A DNA stretch of 58,061 nucleotides, from NCBI GenBank assembly GCA_017623595.1, contig JAGAOU010000091.1, positions 1-58,061 on the forward strand, in the 5' to 3' direction. A model generated the notes under the pieces. The model was not told the DNA's origin, did no database searches, and worked only from the letters and a program-made list of their open reading frames with translations. Numbering within the stretch: the first letter of the stretch is position 1; each line of letters starts with the position of its first letter. This DNA comes from Clostridia bacterium (GTDB lineage Bacteria > Bacillota > Clostridia > Oscillospirales > UBA644). The translations under genes were made by a program, and so were the position numbers. This document shows positions 50,522 through 56,165 of this stretch, in pieces.

Positions 50522-51373
50522 TTATGGGAGCTCTTTTTCACAGCAAAGCTCAACCAAGATCAACTCGGGACGGTTGTTAAAACGGATGGGAATAATACTG
50601 TTTCCGATTCCGCGGCTTACGATCATACGGGTCTTTCCCTCCGTATACATCCCCGCATCATATTGTGGAAAGAGTCCCTGGTTAGGTGCATAAAGCCCTC
50701 CCAGAAAGGGCAAACGGAACTGACCGCCATGGGCATGTCCGCTGAGGACCAAATCCACCTCCGCAGCCACATACTTTTGAAAATGCTCCGGACGATGGGA
50801 CAGAAGCACCGTAAAAGAATCCTCCTCGGTCAAAAGTTTTATCTCGGAAGCCCCAATCCCGCCACCGTATTTTGATGCATAACCGGGATCGTCAATGCCG
50901 ACAAGAGAAATCCGGGCCCCTTCTTTTTCGAGAAGCACCGCTTCATCCCTCAGAATAATCACTCCGATTTGCGACAACTGCTTCTCAAACGCCATAAGAA
51001 CGTTTTCGGGCAGCCTTGCTTCGTGATTTCCCGTCACATAATAGCAGGGGGCAATTTCCATCGCCTTTTTCACAAACGAAAAAGAAATTTCCAAATCTGT
51101 ATCATAAGAATCAATCAAATCTCCCGTAAGAGCAATCAGATCGGGCTTCGTCTCTTCCAACAGTGTAAGCAACGCTTCATTCTGAGTTCCCATTTCCGCA
51201 TTGTGCAAGTCGGACACCTGCGCAATACGGTACCCGTCAAAAGCAAAGGGGATTTTTTCGCTTGTCACTGTATAGGTATTCAACTCCAAAGCGGTATTTC
51301 CCCACACGGTCCAAATGATCAGTGCCGCAAAAAGCCCCAACACTATGCAAAAAACAAACAATTTCTTTTTCAA
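50522..51373 (-). CDS. calcineurin-like metallophosphoesterase
   Basis: A 283-residue protein with an N-terminal membrane helix (about 4-25) and a metallophosphoesterase domain: QVSDLHNAEMG (DxH), LTGDLID (GDxxD), TGNHE, LLSHRPEHF and LSGHAHGGQFRLP. These give the two-metal site of the YkuE-type family. Substrate unknown; undecaprenyl or lipid-related phosphate substrates are known in relatives. TTG at 51373 is chosen, 7 bases after GGAGG; it overlaps the stop of a 37-codon frame upstream. The longer frame has no ATG. It marks the left border of the cassette island. Confidence 0.9.
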   Translation of the reverse strand: MKKKLFVFCIVLGLFAALIIWTVWGNTALELNTYTVTSEKIPFAFDGYRIAQVSDLHNAEMGTQNEALLTLLEETKPDLIALTGDLIDSYDTDLEISFSFVKKAMEIAPCYYVTGNHEARLPENVLMAFEKQLSQIGVIILRDEAVLLEKEGARISLVGIDDPGYASKYGGGIGASEIKLLTEEDSFTVLLSHRPEHFQKYVAAEVDLVLSGHAHGGQFRLPFLGGLYAPNQGLFPQYDAGMYTEGKTRMIVSRGIGNSIIPIRFNNRPELILVELCCEKELP

Positions 51374-51483
51374 CAAAAACCCTCCTTTGCAAACATGGGA
51401 AATTCGTTGGTGGAAATGCAGTGTGCAAGCGAAGAGATCAAACAACCCTTCAGTAAATCTTCCTTCGTTATCTTAATTCTCAC
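51370..51483 (-). CDS. 37-residue leader peptide or N-terminal remnant
   Basis: A frame from GTG 51483 to TGA 51370-51372, with AAAGGGGG 9 bases upstream. It starts MRIKITKEDLLKGCLISSLA and continues HCISTNEFPMFAKEGFC, with 3 cysteines. Its stop overlaps the TTG start of the metallophosphoesterase gene, which would couple the two. The fold looks like the first helix and turn of a larger domain, so it may be the left stump of a gene cut by recombination; a genuine small peptide is also possible. It is transcribed from the promoter at 51547-51575. Confidence 0.5.
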   Translation of the reverse strand: MRIKITKEDLLKGCLISSLAHCISTNEFPMFAKEGFC

Positions 51484-51546
51484 GACAGTTATCCCCCTTT
51501 CTCGCAAAACCGCAAGCAGACTCTCTATAATTACCTTCCCACATAC

Positions 51547-51575
51547 AATATATCACAAAATCCCGCATCTGTCAA
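51547..51575 (-). promoter_or_regulatory. promoter of the metallophosphoesterase transcript
   Basis: TTGACA (51570-51575), 17 bases, TATATT (51547-51552) on the minus strand. The leader of about 165 bases carries the 37-codon frame. Confidence 0.82.
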
Positions 51576-51622
51576 GACGCTGTTTTCAAACCATCTCTTT
51601 TTTACTGACCGAAACAAAACCA

Positions 51623-51651
51623 TTGACAATCTGCGAAAAACGTGGTATAAT
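51623..51651 (+). promoter_or_regulatory. cassette promoter, copy 1
   Basis: TTGACA (51623-51628), 17 bases, TATAAT (51646-51651), both perfect. The spacer reads ATCTGCGAAAAACGTGG, shared with copies 2-5 apart from single changes. GGCGTT follows. Identity to copy 2 continues to about 51695. No iteron block or terminator precedes this copy. Confidence 0.92.
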
Positions 51652-51737
51652 GGCGTTGTGAACTAAAAGGCGGAGCACTTCTTGATGAAATTCAATATCT
51701 CACAAACAATTCTATTCCTTGGTTTTTTTCTTCTTAA
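51651..51737 (+). pseudogene. orphan toxin-tip-like remnant 1
   Basis: Open frame of 28 codons with no start or ribosome site. CELKGGALLDEI is shared with the start of the unit behind promoter copy 2, after which the two sequences diverge (QYLTNNSIPWFFSS here). It ends 12 bases before the ATG of the next gene. A shared boundary followed by a variable tip is the usual form of swapped polymorphic-toxin ends. Function inferred only. Confidence 0.45.
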
Positions 51738-51749
51738 AGGAGAGTGACT

Positions 51750-52028
51750 ATGATAAAAAAATCTGCTCATTTAAAGAAAGAATTATTATCCTTACTAAGC
51801 AATACCGATGCACGATTGGCCAAATACGAATATTCTAATATGAATTTCGGCAATTTAATTATTGAGATCCAAACTAACAATAAATCACTTAGATTTGTTT
51901 CAGATCGTGGAGATATTCTTTGTAACAATGAGTTAATTTATGATTCTTCATATATTGGGAAAGGTGAAAGCACCTTTTCTAAAATGTTTGAAGCTATTTC
52001 TCTACAACTACATGACAATGTTTGTTGA
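51750..52028 (+). CDS. small unknown protein, immunity-like (cassette gene 1)
   Basis: A 92-residue soluble protein, no signal peptide. An N-terminal helix (IKKSAHLKKELLSLLSN) is followed by beta strands (NLIIEIQTNNKSLRFVSDRG) and a final helix (STFSKMFEAISLQLHDNVC). The size and alpha-beta layout fit many immunity proteins, but I recognise no family. ATG 51750 follows AAAGGAG by 7 bases, the first good start after promoter copy 1. Its stop region overlaps the start of the next remnant by 11 bases. Confidence 0.75.
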   Translation: MIKKSAHLKKELLSLLSNTDARLAKYEYSNMNFGNLIIEIQTNNKSLRFVSDRGDILCNNELIYDSSYIGKGESTFSKMFEAISLQLHDNVC

Positions 52029-52167
52029 TGCAATAAAAACTTTCCATTCTCTGTCAATAGGATTTACTTGTTGTGTTAAAGATGGGGAGGCTGAATTCAA
52101 AATCGGAATTGGCTTAGTTGGATTTTCCCTCTCTTTTGATACAGAGGCTTGGTTAGAGTATTGTTAA
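52018..52167 (+). pseudogene. orphan toxin-tip-like remnant 2
   Basis: A 49-residue frame from an ATG at 52018, inside the end of the previous gene and without ribosome site. The peptide is Gly/Phe-rich and beta-prone (HSLSIGFTCCVKDGEAEFKI, then GLVGFSLSFDTEAWLEYC). It ends 18 bases before the next gene. It could be a short translated protein coupled to the gene before it, but the position matches the other remnants. Confidence 0.4.
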
Positions 52168-52185
52168 TTCAAGGAGTGTATAACA

Positions 52186-52533
52186 ATGGTTGTAGCAAAA
52201 TATTGTGCAAATTTTTCACCGGAAATATTCTTCAAACGATATTACTGCAAAGAATGTGGAAATCGATTGTTGCGAGCTAAGCGAGAAATCGTATATACAA
52301 AAGATGATCCTGAGTATCGTTATCATCGCAAACAAATTCGACGTTCAACAATTGTATTAGGCGGCGATATTGCAGTTATAAAGTATATCTTTGGTTGTGA
52401 AAAGTGCCGTTTGGTGATTGATGCTGATGATCAGATATTTGTAGATTCCATTCAAAGAAAGCTAAAAAAGATAGTATTAACACAAAAAGAATGTAATATC
52501 AAAATGAAACCCATAGAGGATTTGAAAAAATAA
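52186..52533 (+). CDS. zinc-ribbon protein, immunity-like (cassette gene 2)
   Basis: A 115-residue protein. Cys pairs YYCKECGN (about 20-23) and FGCEKCRL (about 70-73) form a CxxC...CxxC zinc ribbon around a basic segment with RYHRKQIRRSTIVLGGDIAV. The C-terminal 40 residues are lysine-rich and helical. No family is recognised. ATG follows AAGGAG by 9 bases. It is the second gene of the unit opened by promoter copy 1 and ends before the terminator at 52564. A nucleic-acid-binding or inhibitor role are both possible. Confidence 0.78.
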   Translation: MVVAKYCANFSPEIFFKRYYCKECGNRLLRAKREIVYTKDDPEYRYHRKQIRRSTIVLGGDIAVIKYIFGCEKCRLVIDADDQIFVDSIQRKLKKIVLTQKECNIKMKPIEDLKK

Positions 52534-52563
52534 TAATCGCATATGCAAATTGCGCATCATTTA

Positions 52564-52610
52564 CCCGTCTCTCGGATTTCTCCGAGAGACGGGCCTTTTG
52601 CTTTTTTTTG
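52564..52610 (+). terminator. terminator of cassette unit 1
   Basis: Thirteen-base perfect stem CCCGTCTCTCGGA/TCCGAGAGACGGG with a 4-base loop, then CCTTTTGCTTTTTTTT. It resembles the terminators at 54060 and 55979 in sequence, so it is part of the duplicated module. Confidence 0.92.
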
Positions 52611-52623
52611 AAAGGCTTGTCAT

Positions 52624-52686
52624 GATTTGTCCCGTATGTTTTTTCGAGATTTGTCTCATGTTTTTCCGCAATTTGCCCCACAGCCG
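52624..52686 (+). repeat. iteron-like block of module copy 2
   Basis: Three imperfect direct repeats, GATTTGTCCC (52624), GATTTGTCTC (52648) and AATTTGCCCC (52670), spaced 22-24 bases, directly before the promoter. The block is nearly identical to 54116-54177 and 56041-56103. The spacing of about two helical turns would suit a regulator bound on one face. Confidence 0.8.
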
Positions 52687-52715
52687 TTGACAATCTGCGA
52701 AAAACGTGGTATAAT
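52687..52715 (+). promoter_or_regulatory. cassette promoter, copy 2
   Basis: TTGACA (52687-52692), 17 bases, TATAAT (52710-52715), spacer identical to copy 1. Confidence 0.92.
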
Positions 52716-52752
52716 GGCGTTGTGAACTAAAAGGCGGAGCGCTTCTTGATGA

Positions 52753-53013
52753 AATTCGACATTTGAAGATGTTGCTGCATTGGCTAAGACACAACATTAT
52801 TCCGGTTTAAAAGAATTCAGCTTGCTAAAACACGTTGCCGGTCAAAAAGCTGCTGAAACTGTCGGCTGGTGGCAAAATAAATATGTTGTTAAAGGTGTTA
52901 TGGCTCTAAAAGGCGCGATTTATGACTGCGGAGGAGCATTAACTGGAGCATACGCAAAGGAAGTGGCGCTTACAAAGGGTTATCAATATTTGTATAATGT
53001 TTGGTTAATGTGA
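52753..53013 (+). pseudogene. orphan toxin-tip-like remnant 3
   Basis: Open frame of 86 residues after a TGA, without ribosome site; the only in-frame early start codon is a TTG at 52780. It begins NSTFEDVAALAKTQHYSGLK and continues helical and Gly/Ala-rich (WWQNKYVVKGVMALKGAIYD, TGAYAKEVALTKGYQYLYN). The motif CELKGGALLDEI lies just upstream in another frame, so a frameshift may have separated the two. It ends 7 bases before the next gene. Confidence 0.45.
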
Positions 53014-53020
53014 GGATGGG

Positions 53021-53341
53021 ATGATGGGAAGATATGCAACTTTAAAAAAGGAGTTTGCGTTTTTAACAAAGACATACGGATTTGAAATAAGTTTGAAGCA
53101 GAAACACGGTGCATATTATTTTATCGAATGGACTAATCAAAATATAAGTATTATGGTTCTCTATGATGAGCAAGTTGATGCACCAATTAGCATACGCGTA
53201 TATGATTCCGATTCGTTTAGTTTTGATGCCGTAGAATACAAAAATGAATTTGAACAAAGTAGTGGATCGCCTCGAGAAAAAATTCGTCGTGCGGCCGAGT
53301 GGCTAAGCAATGCCATTGCGAATAAGCATATCATAATATAA
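53021..53341 (+). CDS. small unknown protein, immunity-like (cassette gene 3)
   Basis: A 106-residue soluble protein: helix 1 (YATLKKEFAFLTKTYGF), then beta strands (YYFIEWTNQNISIMVLYDEQ, ISIRVYDSDSFSFDAVEY), then a C-terminal helix (PREKIRRAAEWLSNAIANKH). It is acidic in the centre. The helix-sheet-helix layout is common in immunity proteins; no family is assigned. The start at 53021 has GAGG 5 bases upstream and ATG 53024 also fits. It is first in the unit behind promoter copy 2. DNA is strikingly AT-rich (17 G/C in 53041-53100). Confidence 0.75.
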   Translation: MMGRYATLKKEFAFLTKTYGFEISLKQKHGAYYFIEWTNQNISIMVLYDEQVDAPISIRVYDSDSFSFDAVEYKNEFEQSSGSPREKIRRAAEWLSNAIANKHIII

Positions 53342-53369
53342 TAGTTGCTAATGAGTTTTGCAAATATAG

Positions 53370-53495
53370 CAAAAAATACGTCGTGCGACATATACGCGAC
53401 ACAGTGTGAATGGAGTTCGTATCGAAAGCGTTTGGGCAACTATTGAGTATCCTATCCTAAGCTGTTGCAATATCCTCTATGGTGTAGTATTTTAA
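53370..53495 (+). pseudogene. orphan toxin-tip-like remnant 4
   Basis: Open frame of 41 residues without start codon or ribosome site: RRATYTRHSVNGVRIESVWA, then TIEYPILSCCNILYGVVF. It fills the 185-base gap between two cassette genes and ends 31 bases before the next ATG. Confidence 0.35.
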
Positions 53496-53526
53496 TATAG
53501 TAAAAAATTCTAAGGAGCGCTATTAT

Positions 53527-53988
53527 ATGGGGAATCATTTCGTTATGAGTTTTCGCTTTGATAAGGTCACAGCTTTTGACTTTGGTTTTACGGCTACGGG
53601 AAACGAACGTGCGACAAATCCAAAAGATGGTTCTGTTTGGATAAAAAAGAATCTATATGATTTTGGTTGGGGGCCCGAAAACGGTTATTATAAGTATCCT
53701 TTACCGGACTTCCCACAACTGTTTAATTTGGTCTTGGCGGGAACCGACCAATGTGATATATATGGCGCGGCGGCTATTATTTCCGAGCAATATCCGGAAG
53801 AGTTGTTGTGTCAATGCGAAATTGTTGCATCGGATTTAAAAAAGAGAGCCGAATTCAAAACGCTGTCCGAAATATTTAAATTAGATTCTGCGGTAAACAG
53901 GTGTCCTGTACAAGGGAAGTCCTTTATAGAGGTTCAAAAGGACTTCGAACGATGGAAGAAATTGTCGGAGATCGCAAAGAAACTCTGA
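53527..53988 (+). CDS. small unknown protein, immunity-like (cassette gene 4)
   Basis: A 153-residue soluble protein. It opens MGNHFVMSFRFDKVTAFDFG, with a conserved-looking aromatic stretch (LYDFGWGPENGYYKYPLPDF, about 43-62). DQCDIYGAAAIISEQYPEEL follows, then a helical C-terminus (EVQKDFERWKKLSEIAKKL). No family is recognised. ATG follows AAGGAG by 9 bases. It is the second gene of the unit opened by promoter copy 2 and ends 71 bases before the terminator at 54060. Confidence 0.75.
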   Translation: MGNHFVMSFRFDKVTAFDFGFTATGNERATNPKDGSVWIKKNLYDFGWGPENGYYKYPLPDFPQLFNLVLAGTDQCDIYGAAAIISEQYPEELLCQCEIVASDLKKRAEFKTLSEIFKLDSAVNRCPVQGKSFIEVQKDFERWKKLSEIAKKL

Positions 53989-54059
53989 TTTTTGGTTGCA
54001 TTTTAACCATACAGTTCATGCTCTAAGGACTCTGTAAACAATACTCCATACTTTGCCGT

Positions 54060-54096
54060 CCCCTCGGAGGAATCCGAGGGGCGGGTTTTTTGTGCT
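54060..54096 (+). terminator. terminator of cassette unit 2
   Basis: Stem CCCCTCGGA/TCCGAGGGG (54060-54081) then CGGGTTTTTTGTGCTTTTT. The downstream AGGAGGTTTTGCCGT is shared with the 55979 terminator, part of the same module. Confidence 0.92.
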
Positions 54097-54115
54097 TTTT
54101 AGGAGGTTTTGCCGT

Positions 54116-54177
54116 GATTTGTCCCGTATGTTTTTTCGAGATTTGTCTCATGTTTTTCCGCGATTTGCCCACAGTCG
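54116..54177 (+). repeat. iteron-like block of module copy 3
   Basis: GATTTGTCCC, GATTTGTCTC and GATTTGCCC spaced 22-24 bases, nearly identical to the block at 52624. Confidence 0.8.
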
Positions 54178-54206
54178 TTGACAATCTGCGAAAAACGTGG
54201 TATAAT
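54178..54206 (+). promoter_or_regulatory. cassette promoter, copy 3
   Basis: TTGACA (54178-54183), 17 bases, TATAAT (54201-54206). The sequence after GGCGTT turns to AAGATG, a second subtype shared with copy 4. Confidence 0.92.
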
Positions 54207-54214
54207 GGCGTTAA

Positions 54215-54505
54215 GATGATGGAAAGGTTTTCAATGGTAGTATTGGCGTTGGCGGCTATTTTGCCAACACCTTTGTTGGCGTTGCATATGGCACTAAAGT
54301 TGGTGCGGAAACCAACGGAAATTCCGAAACCAAGTTTTGGACAGGATTTAATGCCGGAATTCATGCCGCAGGAGCAACCTTTTTAGGATCTTTATTTGGA
54401 TCAGATGATATTACATTAGGATTTGGAACAAGTTTGTTTCTTAATTTTTGCGTCACACTCTCTGTGGGTGCACCATTCGAAATATCATCTGTGGCTTTTT
54501 CTTAA
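54215..54505 (+). pseudogene. orphan toxin-tip-like remnant 5, Gly-rich
   Basis: Open frame of 96 residues after a TAA, with no in-frame ATG or ribosome site at its start. It begins DDGKVFNGSIGVGGYFANTF and runs on Gly/Phe/Ala-rich (FWTGFNAGIHAAGATFLGSL, then FGTSLFLNFCVTLSVGAPFE). Its composition resembles the glycine-rich membrane-active or pre-toxin ends of secreted toxins. Another overlapping frame here is judged a shadow. It ends 86 bases before the next gene. Confidence 0.5.
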
Positions 54506-54591
54506 TAGCTTTCTATCAATTAAACCAGTTCACGCCGAATAGAAAAAAAACAAGACCCTTTTCTGTAACTACGTCAAAAAGGAGAAAACAA

Positions 54592-55170
54592 GTGATTCAA
54601 TCTGCATATAAAACAGAAAAGTGGGATCATATTATCCCAAAGTCCACAAGACACAGAAATGCATATAAGGTATTTACTGTTTCTTTGTGTATATTTCCTT
54701 TTGTTGCTGCTATGGGTTCTTTTATTTTTGGTTTGATTTCTTTTTATAATGAAACCGACGGCTTAAAAAATCTAAATGCTATCCCGTCTTACTTGTTTTT
54801 ACTTTTGGCTTTAGCAATACTATTTTCATATTTTGGGTATGCTTTTGTTTCTTTAGTGTTTACACAATATGAATTTCTTCCAGAAGGTCTCTTGAAGAAG
54901 AATCCCCTGAAAAAACCTGTTTTAATTTCATGGAACAGTTTTCAAGAAATCTGTGTGGAAAAATTTAATTCAGGCCGACTTTCCTCGTCAACTACGATTT
55001 GCTTCGCGACACATAAAGCAAAAAAAAATACATTCGGTCTTTGGTCAAGCAATCCTTTTTCTAACAACGTAGAAGAAGTTGCATATACTGACGAATTGTA
55101 TCAGGGCTTACAAGAGCGTTGCCCTTATGAGATTATAGATTATCGAAAATCTCCCTATAACAAATCATAA
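54592..55170 (+). CDS. two-helix membrane protein, immunity-like (cassette gene 5)
   Basis: A 192-residue protein. GTG 54592 is chosen since AAGGAG lies 7 bases before it; an ATG 48 codons earlier has none. A basic cytoplasmic start is followed by two helices (VFTVSLCIFPFVAAMGSFIF and LFLLLALAILFSYFGYAFVS, about 27-100) and a soluble C-terminal domain (about 110-192). The last has KPVLISWNSFQEICVEKF, reminiscent of bacterial PH-like domains. A membrane location fits defence against a membrane-active tip such as the Gly-rich remnant before it. No family assigned. Confidence 0.75.
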   Translation: MIQSAYKTEKWDHIIPKSTRHRNAYKVFTVSLCIFPFVAAMGSFIFGLISFYNETDGLKNLNAIPSYLFLLLALAILFSYFGYAFVSLVFTQYEFLPEGLLKKNPLKKPVLISWNSFQEICVEKFNSGRLSSSTTICFATHKAKKNTFGLWSSNPFSNNVEEVAYTDELYQGLQERCPYEIIDYRKSPYNKS

Positions 55171-55181
55171 CAGAGACTCTG

Positions 55182-55217
55182 CCCCGTCTCTCAAAACATG
55201 TGAGACGGGGACTTTTT
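55182..55217 (+). terminator. terminator of cassette unit 3
   Basis: Nine-base stem CCCCGTCTC/GAGACGGGG (55182-55210) then ACTTTTTA. It differs from the other module terminators and is followed at once by promoter copy 4. Confidence 0.88.
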
Positions 55218-55226
55218 ATATTGTTG

Positions 55227-55255
55227 TTGACAATCTGCGAAAAACGTAGTATAAT
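55227..55255 (+). promoter_or_regulatory. cassette promoter, copy 4
   Basis: TTGACA (55227-55232), 17 bases with one change (ACGTAG for ACGTGG), TATAAT (55250-55255), then GGCGTTAAGAT as in copy 3. No iteron block precedes it. Confidence 0.92.
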
Positions 55256-55273
55256 GGCGTTAAGATAAAAAAA

Positions 55274-55438
55274 ATGCTTAAAGCAGGCCTATTCACAGGA
55301 TTGTCTTGTATTGTTCCGTTTTACCATGAAGGTGTAACACCTCTTGTTGGTACAATACTCTCTAGCACAGTAGCAATGGAGGCAACGGTTATTGCGTCTC
55401 TTGCAGACATCTTAATTACACGGTTTTTCTTTGACTAA
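55274..55438 (+). pseudogene. orphan toxin-tip-like remnant 6, hydrophobic
   Basis: A 54-residue frame from ATG 55274, 19 bases after the promoter -10 and without ribosome site. It is mostly hydrophobic: MLKAGLFTGLSCIVPFYHEG, VTPLVGTILSSTVAMEATVI, ASLADILITRFFFD. It may be a translated small membrane peptide, but its place before a cassette gene matches the other remnants. Confidence 0.45.
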
Positions 55439-55459
55439 TTCCATTTCGGAGGTATAATT

Positions 55460-55960
55460 GTGGCTCAATTTCGAAAGAAGCAAGCAAAAAACGAGATTTG
55501 TATTCACTACGGTAGAAATACTTGCATTATATTGTCTCTTCCGATAATCTTACTACTCGTTTTTTTTGTACTGATTCTTGTAATAGGAAAATCGGAACTG
55601 TATTGGATTCTTCCGATCTTGATTCTTTTTATGTGGCCTCTCGTCTGGATGATTTACAACACTTGGGGCGAAACAATGACAGTAAATGATGACGGAATCC
55701 ACTGGAGACTCCCTATGCACAAAAATTTAAGTATGAGTGTTCCTTGGGAAGACGTAATCGAAATCTATCGAGAATTTTCACTTAGGCCGGCCCCAACATT
55801 TATTCTGTTTCGCAATGGCCCTGAAATTTATCGCGAAAAAGATACAACGAACGATGTATATAAAACAACGCTCTACATTGAAAATGAGGTAGAAATGGAA
55901 GCAATTCTAGCCGAACATGGACTTTCAATTCAACAACGTGCCCCGAAGTGGATGTCCTAA
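55460..55960 (+). CDS. two-helix membrane protein with PH-like domain (cassette gene 6)
   Basis: A 166-residue protein. Basic start (MAQFRKKQAKNE), two membrane helices (about 22-70; ILSLPIILLLVFFVLILVIG and LYWILPILILFMWPLVWMIY) and a soluble domain of about 90 residues. MTVNDDGIHWRLP and SVPWEDVIEIYREF have the strand pattern of YcxB/PH-like domains. It has the same plan as cassette gene 5 but little direct identity. GTG 55460 follows GGAGG by 7 bases. A membrane immunity role is the inference; no family recognised. Confidence 0.75.
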   Translation: MAQFRKKQAKNEICIHYGRNTCIILSLPIILLLVFFVLILVIGKSELYWILPILILFMWPLVWMIYNTWGETMTVNDDGIHWRLPMHKNLSMSVPWEDVIEIYREFSLRPAPTFILFRNGPEIYREKDTTNDVYKTTLYIENEVEMEAILAEHGLSIQQRAPKWMS

Positions 55961-55978
55961 ATTTATTTTGCAATATTT

Positions 55979-56018
55979 AACCCGTCCCTCGGATTTCTCC
56001 GAGGGACGGGTTTTTTGT
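55979..56018 (+). terminator. terminator of cassette unit 4
   Basis: Fifteen-base stem AACCCGTCCCTCGGA/TCCGAGGGACGGGTT then TTTTGTGCTTTTT, followed by AGGAGGGTTTGCCGT as after 54060. Confidence 0.93.
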
Positions 56019-56040
56019 GCTTTTTAGGAGGGTTTGCCGT

Positions 56041-56103
56041 GATTTGTCCCGTATGTTTTTTCGAGATTTGTCTCATGTTTTTCCGCAATTTGCCCCACAG
56101 CCG
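56041..56103 (+). repeat. iteron-like block of module copy 5
   Basis: GATTTGTCCC, GATTTGTCTC and AATTTGCCCC with the same spacing and almost the same sequence as 52624-52686. This copy stands before the DUF362 gene and is likely the ancestral promoter region. Confidence 0.8.
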
Positions 56104-56132
56104 TTGACAACCTGCGAAAAACGTGGTATAAT
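56104..56132 (+). promoter_or_regulatory. promoter copy 5, driving the DUF362 gene
   Basis: TTGACA (56104-56109), 17 bases (one change, ACCTGCG), TATAAT (56127-56132). It is followed by AAAAAGAATG instead of GGCGTT. Confidence 0.92.
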
Positions 56133-56165
56133 AAAAAGAATGATTGCAATTGAGGAGGATTTGGG

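Noticed and set aside
54090-54386. Plus-strand frame of 98 codons over promoter copy 3
   Set aside because: It begins upstream of the promoter inside the duplicated module and lacks a ribosome site; the alternative frame at 54215-54505 has a more protein-like composition and position.
52564-56132. CRISPR array
   Set aside because: Repeats are few, far apart, contain promoters and terminators, and are separated by genes rather than short uniform spacers.
51370-56132. Prophage, integron or insertion sequence carrying the cassettes
   Set aside because: No integrase, transposase, phage gene, attC-like site or terminal inverted repeats were found in or beside the island.
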